From positions 1 to 60,322 of the forward strand of contig SVHY01000006.1 of the NCBI GenBank assembly GCA_015055545.1: a DNA stretch of 60,322 bases. The letters are read 5' to 3'. Below, one piece after another: positions 17,047 to 25,618 of the stretch. The notes beneath the pieces are model-generated. The model made no database searches and was not told where the DNA came from. It saw only the letters and a list, made by a program, of their open reading frames with translations. Source of the DNA: Clostridiales bacterium (GTDB lineage Bacteria; Bacillota; Clostridia; Christensenellales; Borkfalkiaceae). The number at the start of each line of letters is the position of its first letter. Positions within the stretch are counted from its first letter, which is position 1. A program made the translations under genes and the position numbers.

Positions 17047-17948
17047 ATCTTTCCCTGCTCCTTCAAATGTTGATAACATACCGTTTCACACGATTTGCCG
17101 CACAAGCACGCCAAGTAACCAAAGTGCGTTTTCGGCAAGAAATTCAATTCGTTATAAATCGCTTCCGCACTCTCTTTATCAAACCGTTTTTCGCCGTTTA
17201 TAATCGCTTCGCGTTCGGGGTGGTCTTTCAAAAAATCTTCGCCCATGAACGGGTTGGATTTGTGCGCGCCGCGATAATATACGCTGCATTGCCAGCTATC
17301 CACGCCCTTTTGAGAAATCGCTTTCCCGGGGCAAGCGGACAAGCATTTGCCGCACTTATCGCAAAGTTCGTCCTTGAACGGTTCGTCGCAGTCGAGCGGC
17401 ATATCCGTTATAATGAACACCCAACGCATAAACGAGCCGTATTTGGGTGCAATCACTCTACCGTGCAAACCGACGCTACCCAAGCCGCATACCACCGCTG
17501 CTTTGTTGTAATCGATAATGACGTCGGGTACGGGTTTTCCCTCCGCTACGGGGGAAGCAAATTGCAGTTCGTAAATACGCGTAACTTCGGGGTTGGTGCT
17601 CTTATCGCCCTTTACCTTAAAGCCGGGTACGTATCGTTGCAAGCACGCGTCGTAGCCTGCGTCTTCAATCATTGCGCCCATTTTCAAAAGGAAAATTTCC
17701 GCAAAGCTTTCGTCCGTATATTTTACGCCAAGGTTGGTGTAATTGAAATATTGTCTTTGTTCGCTCATCGCCATATACAAGCCTTTGGGGACGGGCAAAC
17801 CGAACCCGATTACACATTTTGCGTTAGGCAAAATGGATAAGGGATTATGTTGCGGGTCGTCGCCGATAAAATATTTGATATCGCCGATACCGCAAACGCC
17901 CGCGCCAAGTTCTTTGGCTTTTTCTTTAATCATCGTAGCCGTTATCAT
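17043..17948 (-). CDS. QueG-like double-cluster 4Fe-4S protein B
   Basis: A 301-residue paralogue of proteins A and C. GAGVCGIGDIKYF and AKCVIGFGLPVPKG mark the N-terminal domain. CDKCGKCLSACPG is the first cluster motif, SWQCSVYYRGA carries the bridging Cys, and CGKSCETVCYQH the second cluster. It starts 3 nt after the cupin gene stop and ends inside the start of protein A. It lacks the C-terminal tail of protein A. The conserved YFNYTNLG and QYTTMG-type Tyr-rich segments of the family are present, possibly at the active site. Function unknown; an electron-transfer or cobalamin-dependent reductase role is inferred from the fold. Confidence 0.75.
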   Translation of the reverse strand: MITATMIKEKAKELGAGVCGIGDIKYFIGDDPQHNPLSILPNAKCVIGFGLPVPKGLYMAMSEQRQYFNYTNLGVKYTDESFAEIFLLKMGAMIEDAGYDACLQRYVPGFKVKGDKSTNPEVTRIYELQFASPVAEGKPVPDVIIDYNKAAVVCGLGSVGLHGRVIAPKYGSFMRWVFIITDMPLDCDEPFKDELCDKCGKCLSACPGKAISQKGVDSWQCSVYYRGAHKSNPFMGEDFLKDHPEREAIINGEKRFDKESAEAIYNELNFLPKTHFGYLACLCGKSCETVCYQHLKEQGKI

Positions 17949-17951
17949 GTT

Positions 17952-18314
17952 TTACGCTCCTTTCGTATTCAACTTCTTCATTTCCGTATTCGCGCCCGTC
18001 GTGTCGCTGTTTTCCACGACGACAATCAGCGCGTCTTCGCTCACTTGCAAGTGATGCCAAGTACCTTTTTGTACGTTATACAATTTTTCCGGTTGCATTT
18101 CCGTTTTTACAAGCGGTTCGTCGCCGTCCGCCGTGAACAGCGTTGCGCTACCTTTTACCAAAACAAACACTTCGTCCGTTTGCATATGGCGTTTTAACAC
18201 TTTTAATTCGCCGTACTGCTCACCGCAGGTAATAAACGCAACTTTCCAACTCTCAAACGTATGCACCGTGTCAAATCCGTTCCCGTTTCTCGGGTTCTCC
18301 TTGACCTGTATCAT
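17952..18314 (-). CDS. Small cupin-domain protein
   Basis: A 120-residue single-domain cupin. VLKRHMQTDEVFVLVKG with H and E matches cupin motif 1, and YNVQKGTWHHLQVSEDA matches motif 2 with its His. The ATG at 18314 overlaps the stop of protein C by 4 nt (ATGA), preferred over an in-frame ATG at 18329. Cupins of this size isomerise or epimerise sugars, bind metals or act as sensors. Position in the middle of the Fe-S operon suggests it handles the same metabolite. Confidence 0.8.
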   Translation of the reverse strand: MIQVKENPRNGNGFDTVHTFESWKVAFITCGEQYGELKVLKRHMQTDEVFVLVKGSATLFTADGDEPLVKTEMQPEKLYNVQKGTWHHLQVSEDALIVVVENSDTTGANTEMKKLNTKGA

Positions 18315-19393
18315 CTGTCCATCTTCCAAGCCTTCATTTCGCGGCGGAGCGGGTTTTCAAATCTGCCTTCCATGCAACCGCCTTTCTTTTCGAGCATACT
18401 TACGCAAGCACGGATACAGCCGCCGCATTTCGCCATGTTATAACCCACCCAGCTCGGGAAGTATTTTTCAAGCGCGGTATACACTTTCATAACTTCCTTT
18501 TCGTTGGCAACGTCCGTCACGCCTTCGAGCAAGTCGAGCATACCGTTTTCGTTTTTATCAAACACTTCCTTGGGTACGAACGGGTTGAAATATCTGCCGC
18601 CGTGCGTATAGAACGCGTAGCAACGCCACATATCGATATCACCCCATTCGCATTTCTTGCCCGCCAAATCTACCGTTACCGTCTTACCCGACTTAATAGC
18701 AGGAATACAGCCACCGGGGCACTCGCGTACGCACGCGCCGCATTTTCTACAAAGGGGCTTGCCCGAATACATTTCGTCGTATTCAAGTTCCGCATCCGTG
18801 AAAATGAACGCTACACGTTGCAAAGGTCCGAATTCAGGCGTCAAGAGCATTTTGCTCCAACCAATTTCACCAAGTCCGCAAGCAACTGCCGCCAAACGGA
18901 ATTGGAACTGCAAATCGGGCGGTTGTTTGCCCTCTTCTGCGGGACGGGTAAACTGAACGCTTCTATGGTGCGCAGTCTTGCCTTTCGCGTGTTTACTCAC
19001 TTCGATTTGTTCTTCGGGCGAAAGGGTATTACCGGGCGTACCGTCCATATCCGACACCGCGCCACGCGCACCCGTGTTACGGTATACGAACGCTTCGTAG
19101 CCCGCGTCTTCGATAACCTTACCCACGTGGTGTAAAACCGCGGGAGCGTGGATTTCGTTGATACCGCCGTACGCCATCGACGGGTACTGATAAAACTGCG
19201 TACCCTCTTCGATACCGCGTTGTACGCCACGGGGGATTCTGAACGCCATTGCGATACAGCTCTTTGCCTGCGGGAACAGGAACTGCGGGTTCATTACGTC
19301 GGGCGCACCGTCAAAACGGGACATAGGCCCGATTCCGCACAAATCCGCACCTGCTTCAAACGCCGCTTCTTTAATCATTTTGCTGGTAAGCAT
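18311..19393 (-). CDS. QueG-like double-cluster 4Fe-4S protein C
   Basis: A 360-residue paralogue, the longest of the three. GADLCGIGPMSRF and KSCIAMAFRIPRGV mark the N-terminal domain, with FYQYPSMAYGG as the Tyr-rich stretch. CRKCGACVRECPGGC contains the first cluster and one additional Cys; MWRCYAFY holds the bridging Cys; and CGGCIRAC is the second cluster. Compared with B it has an insertion of about 40 residues near 105-145 (GARGAVSDMDGTPGN and following). It overlaps the end of the U32-like gene by 23 nt, so translation is coupled. Confidence 0.75.
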   Translation of the reverse strand: MLTSKMIKEAAFEAGADLCGIGPMSRFDGAPDVMNPQFLFPQAKSCIAMAFRIPRGVQRGIEEGTQFYQYPSMAYGGINEIHAPAVLHHVGKVIEDAGYEAFVYRNTGARGAVSDMDGTPGNTLSPEEQIEVSKHAKGKTAHHRSVQFTRPAEEGKQPPDLQFQFRLAAVACGLGEIGWSKMLLTPEFGPLQRVAFIFTDAELEYDEMYSGKPLCRKCGACVRECPGGCIPAIKSGKTVTVDLAGKKCEWGDIDMWRCYAFYTHGGRYFNPFVPKEVFDKNENGMLDLLEGVTDVANEKEVMKVYTALEKYFPSWVGYNMAKCGGCIRACVSMLEKKGGCMEGRFENPLRREMKAWKMDR

Positions 19394-20384
19394 AATTCTC
19401 CTCCAATTTTACGAACGCGTTATTCTCGTTCGTATATATTAGTTTTCCATTTTTAATTTCTCTTTTGATTTTGCCGTTTTCCAAAACGTAGGGATAAATC
19501 GTCCCCGCGTGGTTAGGCTCTAACAAACTCGCCGTGTTTCCGACGAACTTTTTCCGCTGGATATACGCGCGCAAAACTCTCGACGGGTTTTCGTGTACAC
19601 GCGTTGCAAGTTTCATGGCGGGCACTATATCTTCGTATAAATCCGTATCCTCGGGACGGATATAATTCGTCGCCGACAACAACCCCTCGCGGTTATTTTC
19701 TTTGGATAAATACGCTCTGCACACCCCGCCGAATTGATAACCGTTATCCATTTGCGACGCGCCTTCTTCGTGCGCCACTAAATTATCGTGGAACGTATGC
19801 GCGGAACAATCGTTTAAACAACCGCTGTTGGCAAGGATATACATTTGCTTGCCGTTCTTATCGCACCATTCTCTAAGCGTCTTTAACGCGTTGAAATCGC
19901 GATTCAACTCCCGTTTGACGTAAAAGCTGTCGAACACGTCTGCAATATACTCCATTCCAAGCACGCTTCCCACACCCATATTCACGGACGCGCGCACGTC
20001 TATTTCAGGAAAGTTTTGTTTTAAGAACTTGGCAATGAGCGGCGAGGTCGTCGTCACGGACGCAAGCGAGAAATTACCGCCTACGTATTCCACCGTTTCG
20101 CCCACCGACTCAAAAAAGGAACGCGATTGCGCTTTGTCGCCGTAGCAGTTGGCGTTGAAAAGCAAGTTAAACTTTAAGCCCTCTTTATGCAACGCTTTCA
20201 AATCCTCTATTTGCTTGGCTTGCGCCTCCCAAGGCGTTAAATTTTCGCTCCGCGTTTGGTCGTTTCTGCCACTCGGCGTTTTACCCCAAGAGAAATACAC
20301 TTCCGATACGCCGTCTTTTAAAGCAACGATTTCGTCCACCAAACGGTTATCCGCCTTTACGCCGTAACCAACCGAAAACAGCAT
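19371..20384 (-). CDS. U32-peptidase-like protein, first gene of the Fe-S operon
   Basis: A 337-residue protein starting LFSVGYGVKADNRLVDEIV. The barrel-like N-terminal part, ASVNMGVGSV and YILANSGCLNDCSAHTFHDN resemble the U32 family, whose Cys residues bind an Fe-S cluster in some members; here NSGCLNDC and GGVCRAYL give three candidates. U32 relatives without peptidase activity (UbiU/V, RlhA, TrhP) do O2-independent hydroxylation of small molecules or RNA. Together with three QueG-like proteins this makes an anaerobic redox cluster likely. AGGGAAT precedes the ATG. The divergent AraC gene at 20526 is the probable regulator. Confidence 0.6.
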   Translation of the reverse strand: MLFSVGYGVKADNRLVDEIVALKDGVSEVYFSWGKTPSGRNDQTRSENLTPWEAQAKQIEDLKALHKEGLKFNLLFNANCYGDKAQSRSFFESVGETVEYVGGNFSLASVTTTSPLIAKFLKQNFPEIDVRASVNMGVGSVLGMEYIADVFDSFYVKRELNRDFNALKTLREWCDKNGKQMYILANSGCLNDCSAHTFHDNLVAHEEGASQMDNGYQFGGVCRAYLSKENNREGLLSATNYIRPEDTDLYEDIVPAMKLATRVHENPSRVLRAYIQRKKFVGNTASLLEPNHAGTIYPYVLENGKIKREIKNGKLIYTNENNAFVKLEENYAYQQND

Positions 20385-20486
20385 ATTCCCTTTCGCTCCT
20401 TTGACCTTTTACACTATTTTATAATATTTTTAAATTCTTTCATATTACTTAACAAACAAAAAAACATAACAAAACAAACATTTTGC

Positions 20487-20516
20487 TTGACAAAGGTTTT
20501 TTGGATATGGTATACT
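20487..20516 (+). promoter_or_regulatory. Promoter of the AraC gene at 20526, near-leaderless geometry
   Basis: Consensus TTGACA (20487-20492) and TATACT (20511-20516), 18 bp apart. Only 9 nt lie between the -10 box and the ATG, and no Shine-Dalgarno is present. The TTG of the -35 box is in frame with the gene and can be mistaken for a start codon. Confidence 0.7.
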
Positions 20517-20525
20517 GAAAACGTT

Positions 20526-21377
20526 ATGAAGATAGAATGTTTAAACCCGTTTATACGGCACTCCAAACTGTACACGACCCATTATCCGCAAAAGGAAAAC
20601 CACGTTTGCTACGATTGTCGCTTGTTCTACGTAGCGCAAGGCGACGCAGAATTATACGCCAACGGGCAGTCGTATACGGTAGCGAACAATACGTGTATTT
20701 TCTTGCCGCCCAAATCTCGGTATCGCTTTACGTTCTCCAACCCCGACAACGTAAAAATATATATTCTCAATTTCGATCTAACGGACGAATTTCATCATTT
20801 ATCCCATTCTTTGGGCACGGCGACGGAAAGCACCTTTCAACCCGAAAAGCTGCTCGTTTACGACCTGCCGCAAGAATTTACGCACGCGATTGTGGAAAAC
20901 AACTGTTTACCCGTTTTCGACCGCGTAGCAAGCTGTATCGATTTGTTTTTGTATAAAGAACCCTATTATAAACACTCTGCGTCTGCACAGTTAAAGCTCG
21001 CGCTCATTACGCTTTTAAAAGAATTTAAAAACGAGCGTTCTGATTATAAGCTCGTACAAAGCGTACAGGAATTTATCCGTAGCCATTACGACGACGCGGA
21101 ATTGAGCAATCAAACGATTGCCGATCAATTTGGCTATCACCCCTATCATATCAACCGCCTGTTTAAAGCGCAAACGAAAAAGACTTTACACGATTATCTC
21201 ATCGATTATAGGCTGCACATGGCGAAAAACTATTTGGCAACGACGACGCTGAACGTAACCATGGTATCGGAAAAAACGGGCTTTTCGTCGTATACGTATT
21301 TCATTAAGCTATTTAGGGAGCGCACGGGCATATCCCCGTTACAGTACAGAAAAACGCATAAAAACATCGGCTTTTAA
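20526..21377 (+). CDS. AraC-family transcriptional regulator
   Basis: A 283-residue regulator with an N-terminal cupin-like sensor (YVAQGDAELYANGQSY; IFLPPKSRYRF) and a C-terminal AraC domain from about residue 180 (TIADQFGYHPYHINRLFKA; TGFSSYTYFIKLFRERTG). The start at 20526 fits the promoter only 9 nt upstream. It faces the Fe-S operon (start 20384) across 141 bp and is the likely activator of it. A strong terminator follows. Confidence 0.9.
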   Translation: MKIECLNPFIRHSKLYTTHYPQKENHVCYDCRLFYVAQGDAELYANGQSYTVANNTCIFLPPKSRYRFTFSNPDNVKIYILNFDLTDEFHHLSHSLGTATESTFQPEKLLVYDLPQEFTHAIVENNCLPVFDRVASCIDLFLYKEPYYKHSASAQLKLALITLLKEFKNERSDYKLVQSVQEFIRSHYDDAELSNQTIADQFGYHPYHINRLFKAQTKKTLHDYLIDYRLHMAKNYLATTTLNVTMVSEKTGFSSYTYFIKLFRERTGISPLQYRKTHKNIGF

Positions 21378-21380
21378 AAA

Positions 21381-21416
21381 CGGTTGCAATCCTAACGATT
21401 GCAACCGCTCTTTTTA
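21381..21416 (+). terminator. Intrinsic terminator after the AraC gene
   Basis: CGGTTGCAATC (21381-21391) pairs with GATTGCAACCG (21397-21407), 5-nt loop, followed by a T-run. Confidence 0.85.
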
Positions 21417-23411
21417 TTCTTCTTCTATCTCGATAATGGAAACGCCGCGCGGACTTACCTTTTCATAAAACATATTTCCTCTAACCGTAACGTTATGATT
21501 GCGGGATTTATTCAACACCGTTACACGCTTTAACGCAAACGGCATTTTTACCTCCGCGTTATTATACGAATGTGCGGGATTTATCAGCAATCCGCGATAA
21601 CGCTTTTCTCCTATCTTCCAAACGTTTATCGTACAATCGCTCCGCCGCCCCACCGATAACGGCAATCCGAACGCTCCGTTCAAAATACGCGCAAGCGTTT
21701 TAAAGAACGTTTTCGACAACGTGCGATACGCAAGCGGACACGTCCACAACCCGTCAAACGGCAAGTACGGCGTTTGTTTACACGCTTTCGGCGCGTCGTA
21801 TCTTTTTAAAACGTCAAACGCGCGCGTATCCACTTTGATATTCTTTACCCATACGGAAATATACTTGCCTTGATATACGCGCGTTGCGCCTTGCACCGTG
21901 TTTTCCGTACCGATAATCGCCATAGGTAAACGGGTATTTGCAAGGCTTTGCAATTCCGCTTCCGTCAGCGTATCGGGGTTCATAACCAAAAGCGGCGCGG
22001 CAACCCGTTCTACGTGTTCCGTACGCACCGCCCCACCAAGACAAAGTCCCGAGGCAAACAGCTCGTAGGATAACTGCGAACGGCTGTAATCGTGCGTTTG
22101 CAAATACCGTTTTGTTTCCGCTCGTATATCGTCCCCCCAAACGCGTAAAAATCCCAACGGCGTTTGAACGGTTTCTATCCCCGAAACGTTTTCTATACCG
22201 TTTAATTTGTTCCATTGCTCTGCGCTAATACCGCTGGATAGACAATACCACGGTCCTTGCGACGCGTTTTCGTAACGCTCGCCCGTGAATACGAAGTTAT
22301 GATTGCGCGAGACGAACACGCTTTCCTGTTCCGTCGGTGCAACGTCCATCAAATTCCATTGTTCAAACGTGTCTTTAATCGCCGACAGCGTGTATTGCGG
22401 AACGCTTGGCATATACGCCTTAATACTCTGTTGCATGAGCGCAAACTGATACAGATAATCAGGCTTTTTATCAGGCGGCAAGTACACCCCGCCGTTATCG
22501 CCAATACAATGGAGATTTGCAGCAGCCGCCCATTCCACCATAATCGCGTTCGCCTTATACATGGTCGTCTTGTAATCGATTCCGTAGCGCAAATACGCCT
22601 CAAACGGATCACGCGTCCAAACGGAATTAAAATACAGCTCCGTTTTCTCCGTTTCAAACGCCTTATACAGGCAATCGTAAAATTTCGCCCAACGCTCACT
22701 ATTCCATTGTACCCACGTAGAATACAAATTTTCGATAATATATTTACGGCGGCGTTGATACGCTTTTTTGCTTTCGCCCACGGGCGCAAGATTGCTATCG
22801 TTTATCTTCGTATCCGCAACGAATTGAGAAACGAGCTCGTCGCCCATATCCCCTCTTTGTAGAGCAGGGCGATAACTGGATAACCCGTCGGCAATCTGTA
22901 CGCCGTCAAAACCGTAATACGCCAACACTTCTTTCAGTTTCCGAACGAATACGTCTTGAAAATATTCCCCGCTACGCAACCGTTTCAACGGGCAAACGGT
23001 ACTACTTGTATCGCCGTTTTTATTCAAATATAACAATTCCCTATGCGCTTGAATAAACCCGCTTTCCACCCGTTTTCCATCGTCCGTACGATAGGAAAAG
23101 AAATCGAACAAGCTAAACGCGACCTTTACGCCGTTTTTATGTAATTCCCTAACAAGTGCGCGCAGTTGTACGTTCGTCCAAACCTGCCTATCCCGCTCGT
23201 CGCCGTGCAAATATCCACCATAGCTACAATGGCAGGGCAACAGTTCCGTTTCTCCGTCCGCGTTTTGATAATCTACGACGAACTCCAAATTCGCAAACAG
23301 CAACGATACGCCGTCTACCTTCGCTTGGGTGCGTTCTAAAAACGCTTTCACGCCGTAATCCGCTTGCGTATTATCAAATCCGATCAGTTCTATCCAATAC
23401 CACTTTTGCAT
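21414..23411 (-). CDS. Unclassified TIM-barrel glycoside hydrolase-like protein
   Basis: A 665-residue protein without a signal peptide. The N-terminal half has the rhythm of a GH barrel: KVDGVSLLFANLEF, HKNGVKVAFSLFDFF, YYGFDGVQIADGLSS, ELYFNSVWTRDP and NAIMVEWAAAANLH. D in FDGVQIAD and E in MVEWAA are candidate catalytic residues (inference). The C-terminal part (about 450-665) looks like a Rossmann-type/beta-sandwich arrangement as in GH42-like enzymes, ending in a compact beta domain. I cannot place it in a named family. It has its own promoter (23441-23470) and a terminator separates it from the surface-protein genes upstream. Confidence 0.6.
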   Translation of the reverse strand: MQKWYWIELIGFDNTQADYGVKAFLERTQAKVDGVSLLFANLEFVVDYQNADGETELLPCHCSYGGYLHGDERDRQVWTNVQLRALVRELHKNGVKVAFSLFDFFSYRTDDGKRVESGFIQAHRELLYLNKNGDTSSTVCPLKRLRSGEYFQDVFVRKLKEVLAYYGFDGVQIADGLSSYRPALQRGDMGDELVSQFVADTKINDSNLAPVGESKKAYQRRRKYIIENLYSTWVQWNSERWAKFYDCLYKAFETEKTELYFNSVWTRDPFEAYLRYGIDYKTTMYKANAIMVEWAAAANLHCIGDNGGVYLPPDKKPDYLYQFALMQQSIKAYMPSVPQYTLSAIKDTFEQWNLMDVAPTEQESVFVSRNHNFVFTGERYENASQGPWYCLSSGISAEQWNKLNGIENVSGIETVQTPLGFLRVWGDDIRAETKRYLQTHDYSRSQLSYELFASGLCLGGAVRTEHVERVAAPLLVMNPDTLTEAELQSLANTRLPMAIIGTENTVQGATRVYQGKYISVWVKNIKVDTRAFDVLKRYDAPKACKQTPYLPFDGLWTCPLAYRTLSKTFFKTLARILNGAFGLPLSVGRRSDCTINVWKIGEKRYRGLLINPAHSYNNAEVKMPFALKRVTVLNKSRNHNVTVRGNMFYEKVSPRGVSIIEIEEE

Positions 23412-23440
23412 GATATTAACCCCACAATTTTCTTTCTTTT

Positions 23441-23470
23441 ATTATAATAAACGAAAGCCTTTTTCGTCAA
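23441..23470 (-). promoter_or_regulatory. Promoter of the 665-residue hydrolase-like gene
   Basis: Minus-strand TTGACG (23465-23470) and TATAAT (23441-23446), 18 bp apart, 29 nt before the ATG; a GGGG tract is a weak ribosome site. Confidence 0.65.
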
Positions 23471-23520
23471 GCATTTTAAAGTGTTTTTCAAGTGTTTATT
23501 TGCGTTTTTTAGTAATACAC

Positions 23521-23558
23521 AAAAACGGAAGAAAGCATCACTCTCTCTCCCGTTTTTT
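23521..23558 (-). terminator. Terminator after the metallophosphoesterase gene
   Basis: CGGAAGAAAG (23526-23535) pairs with CTCTCTCCCG (23543-23552), a 10-bp stem with two G-U pairs, flanked by A and T runs on both strands. Confidence 0.7.
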
Positions 23559-23583
23559 GTTGTTTGTTTCCCCTTATAATAGG

Positions 23584-25605
23584 TTATTTCGTCAACATAA
23601 AGCCGTCCAAGTAAATACCGTTGTCAAGGCTGGGCGACACTACTTGTGCCTCTACGTCTACACCGTAGGTGCGGCAAACCAACTTATCTTGCAACACTTC
23701 TACGTAGCTGTACATACTGTACCCGCGGCTTTCCATATTTGGATTAATTGCGTTTTTACCGCCACTAAGGAGCATTCTGTAATATTTCTTCGCCTCGAGA
23801 TTTTCCGCAAGTTTGTCTTTGGTATACGTCGTATTATACTGATCGCCCGCCGTACCCGTTTGGTGCATAACCGTACCGCGCCGCGTTGTGCCTTGCGGAT
23901 AGATAAATTCGTCCACCAAATCGCCGTCGTACTCGGTCTTTTCCGTTTGCGTTGTCGCCAAATCGATACGGTAATAATCCACGTCCTTTTTAATATACGA
24001 ATCGTACACCGTCTTTTCCACTTCGTTCGTCCAAAGGATAGGATAAGTGGAATCGATATAATGGTTATGCGCGTACAAGAACAAATCCACGTTATATTCG
24101 TCAAAGATAGGCATAATTTGCGGATACGTGAGCGTGGAATAGTCGTTCGACGTCATCTTTCCTTCCGTATGCGAAGGGATCAAAATACCTTGGTGCGCCA
24201 TTGTGATAATCCACTTCGTATTGGGATTTTCGTTTGCCGCGGCAAGGTCGGCTCTGAGCCAATCCAGCTGTTCTTGCGTATACATACCGTCGTAATGATA
24301 ATACACGTCGTTAGAAAGCATAGACACGAAATGCATAGGACCGTAATCGAACGAATAGAAAAATCCCATTTCCGTATTCGAGCTTACTTGCACGTTGAAC
24401 ATTTTACCCACACACTCATACCCAGCCGAATACCAACCGTCGCCTTCATGATTGCCAGGCGTAATCATAAGCGGATACTGGAAGAGATATTCTTCCACAC
24501 TACCGAGCATTTCTTTCCAGTACAGCGATTCTGCGCCGTGGTTTACGATATCCCCACCGTGCGCGATAAAGTCAGCGTCGGGAAAACGCGTAACCGCGTC
24601 CGTCATGGTAACGCTCCAGTACGTATCGCCTATCACTTTATAAATATCCGTTTTGTTATCCATAAGGTGCGTTTCTTGCGAGTCGGCAACGTAATAAAAT
24701 CTCGTTTCCGCAATCTCTTCGTCGCGCGTCGTAAACGTGTACGTCTTACTCCAAACGTCCGCAGACGCATCGCCGAATTTCACCGAATATTTCGTAGCAA
24801 ATTCCAAATTCTCCACAACGCCGTTGACTACGTATTCCTCAAACCAAGGCTCGTAATCGCAATCAAACGCCACAGCGCTAGTAAAATCGGGTTCGCCCGT
24901 CGTTGCATCGTGCGTAGCGGTAACGCGAATTTGCGGCGTGATAGGCTCGGTTTTCGTATGGAACACAACCCCGTACTTGGTTGCTGCCATATCGTAGTAC
25001 GCCGTCGTTGCCGAGTAGGGCACTAACCCCTCTTTCTCCTTATCCGTAACGTCCTGCCAAACGGCGGTAAGCGTTACTTCACCCTCGCCCGAAACGACGG
25101 TGGTCGGACGCACTTGTACGCCGTTTTTATCCGCCCAGTACAAGAACCGTTTTCCGCTCTTTCTCGCCGAGGGCAATTCGCCGTACGTTTCGCCAAGCAC
25201 GACTTTTTTACTTTCTATCGTTTCCCCACCGTCCGTATCGAACAATACGGTGATATTCGGTTCAACGAACTTTGCCTTCACTTCCAAATCACACAAAACG
25301 CCTCTAAACACGTAAGTATTGCCATTTACCATTACTTCGCCACCGTTAATAGTCAAGCTATCCAGCACGTACCCGTCCGCAGGCACGATGGTAAACACGA
25401 CGTCCTTACCCTGTTCGATTTCGCTAACGTCCGCAGTAACGCTACCACCCGTTGCAGTGGCAATCGTTACGTCGTACGTTTCAATTTTCTTCTCTTCTTT
25501 TTCTTTACTTTCTTCCGTCGTCGATTCACAAGCATGGAACGAAACGAACGAAAGACTCATAAGCGTAGCCAAAACCAAACTTAACGATTTTTTCATTTTC
25601 TTCAT
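23584..25605 (-). CDS. Exported metallophosphoesterase with B-repeat-like domains
   Basis: A 673-residue lipoprotein (signal peptide ending at Cys after SFHA). Residues 40-110 look like a bacterial surface repeat (GGSVTADVSEIEQGKDVVF), residues 117-180 like an InlB B-repeat (VLFDTDGGETI; RFLYWADKNG), residues 195-300 like the fibronectin-type domain before purple acid phosphatases, and 305-560 are the calcineurin-like phosphoesterase: VADSQ, GGDIVNHG, GNHEGD, MAHQG and YAHNHY, all metal motifs present. AAGGAGG precedes the ATG at 25605. It cleaves a phosphate ester outside the cell; the substrate is unknown. It ends the surface-protein gene run. Confidence 0.85.
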   Translation of the reverse strand: MKKMKKSLSLVLATLMSLSFVSFHACESTTEESKEKEEKKIETYDVTIATATGGSVTADVSEIEQGKDVVFTIVPADGYVLDSLTINGGEVMVNGNTYVFRGVLCDLEVKAKFVEPNITVLFDTDGGETIESKKVVLGETYGELPSARKSGKRFLYWADKNGVQVRPTTVVSGEGEVTLTAVWQDVTDKEKEGLVPYSATTAYYDMAATKYGVVFHTKTEPITPQIRVTATHDATTGEPDFTSAVAFDCDYEPWFEEYVVNGVVENLEFATKYSVKFGDASADVWSKTYTFTTRDEEIAETRFYYVADSQETHLMDNKTDIYKVIGDTYWSVTMTDAVTRFPDADFIAHGGDIVNHGAESLYWKEMLGSVEEYLFQYPLMITPGNHEGDGWYSAGYECVGKMFNVQVSSNTEMGFFYSFDYGPMHFVSMLSNDVYYHYDGMYTQEQLDWLRADLAAANENPNTKWIITMAHQGILIPSHTEGKMTSNDYSTLTYPQIMPIFDEYNVDLFLYAHNHYIDSTYPILWTNEVEKTVYDSYIKKDVDYYRIDLATTQTEKTEYDGDLVDEFIYPQGTTRRGTVMHQTGTAGDQYNTTYTKDKLAENLEAKKYYRMLLSGGKNAINPNMESRGYSMYSYVEVLQDKLVCRTYGVDVEAQVVSPSLDNGIYLDGFMLTK

Positions 25606-25618
25606 CGTCTTACCCTCC

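Noticed and set aside
16069-19393. Calling one of the Fe-S proteins QueG
   Set aside because: All three are divergent paralogues in a sugar-type operon with altered second-cluster spacing, so a tRNA queuosine role is not supported.
23410-25026. Long 538-codon plus-strand open frame
   Set aside because: Antisense to the metallophosphoesterase gene, rich in Arg/His/Val as expected from a mirror frame of GC-biased third positions; no protein motifs.
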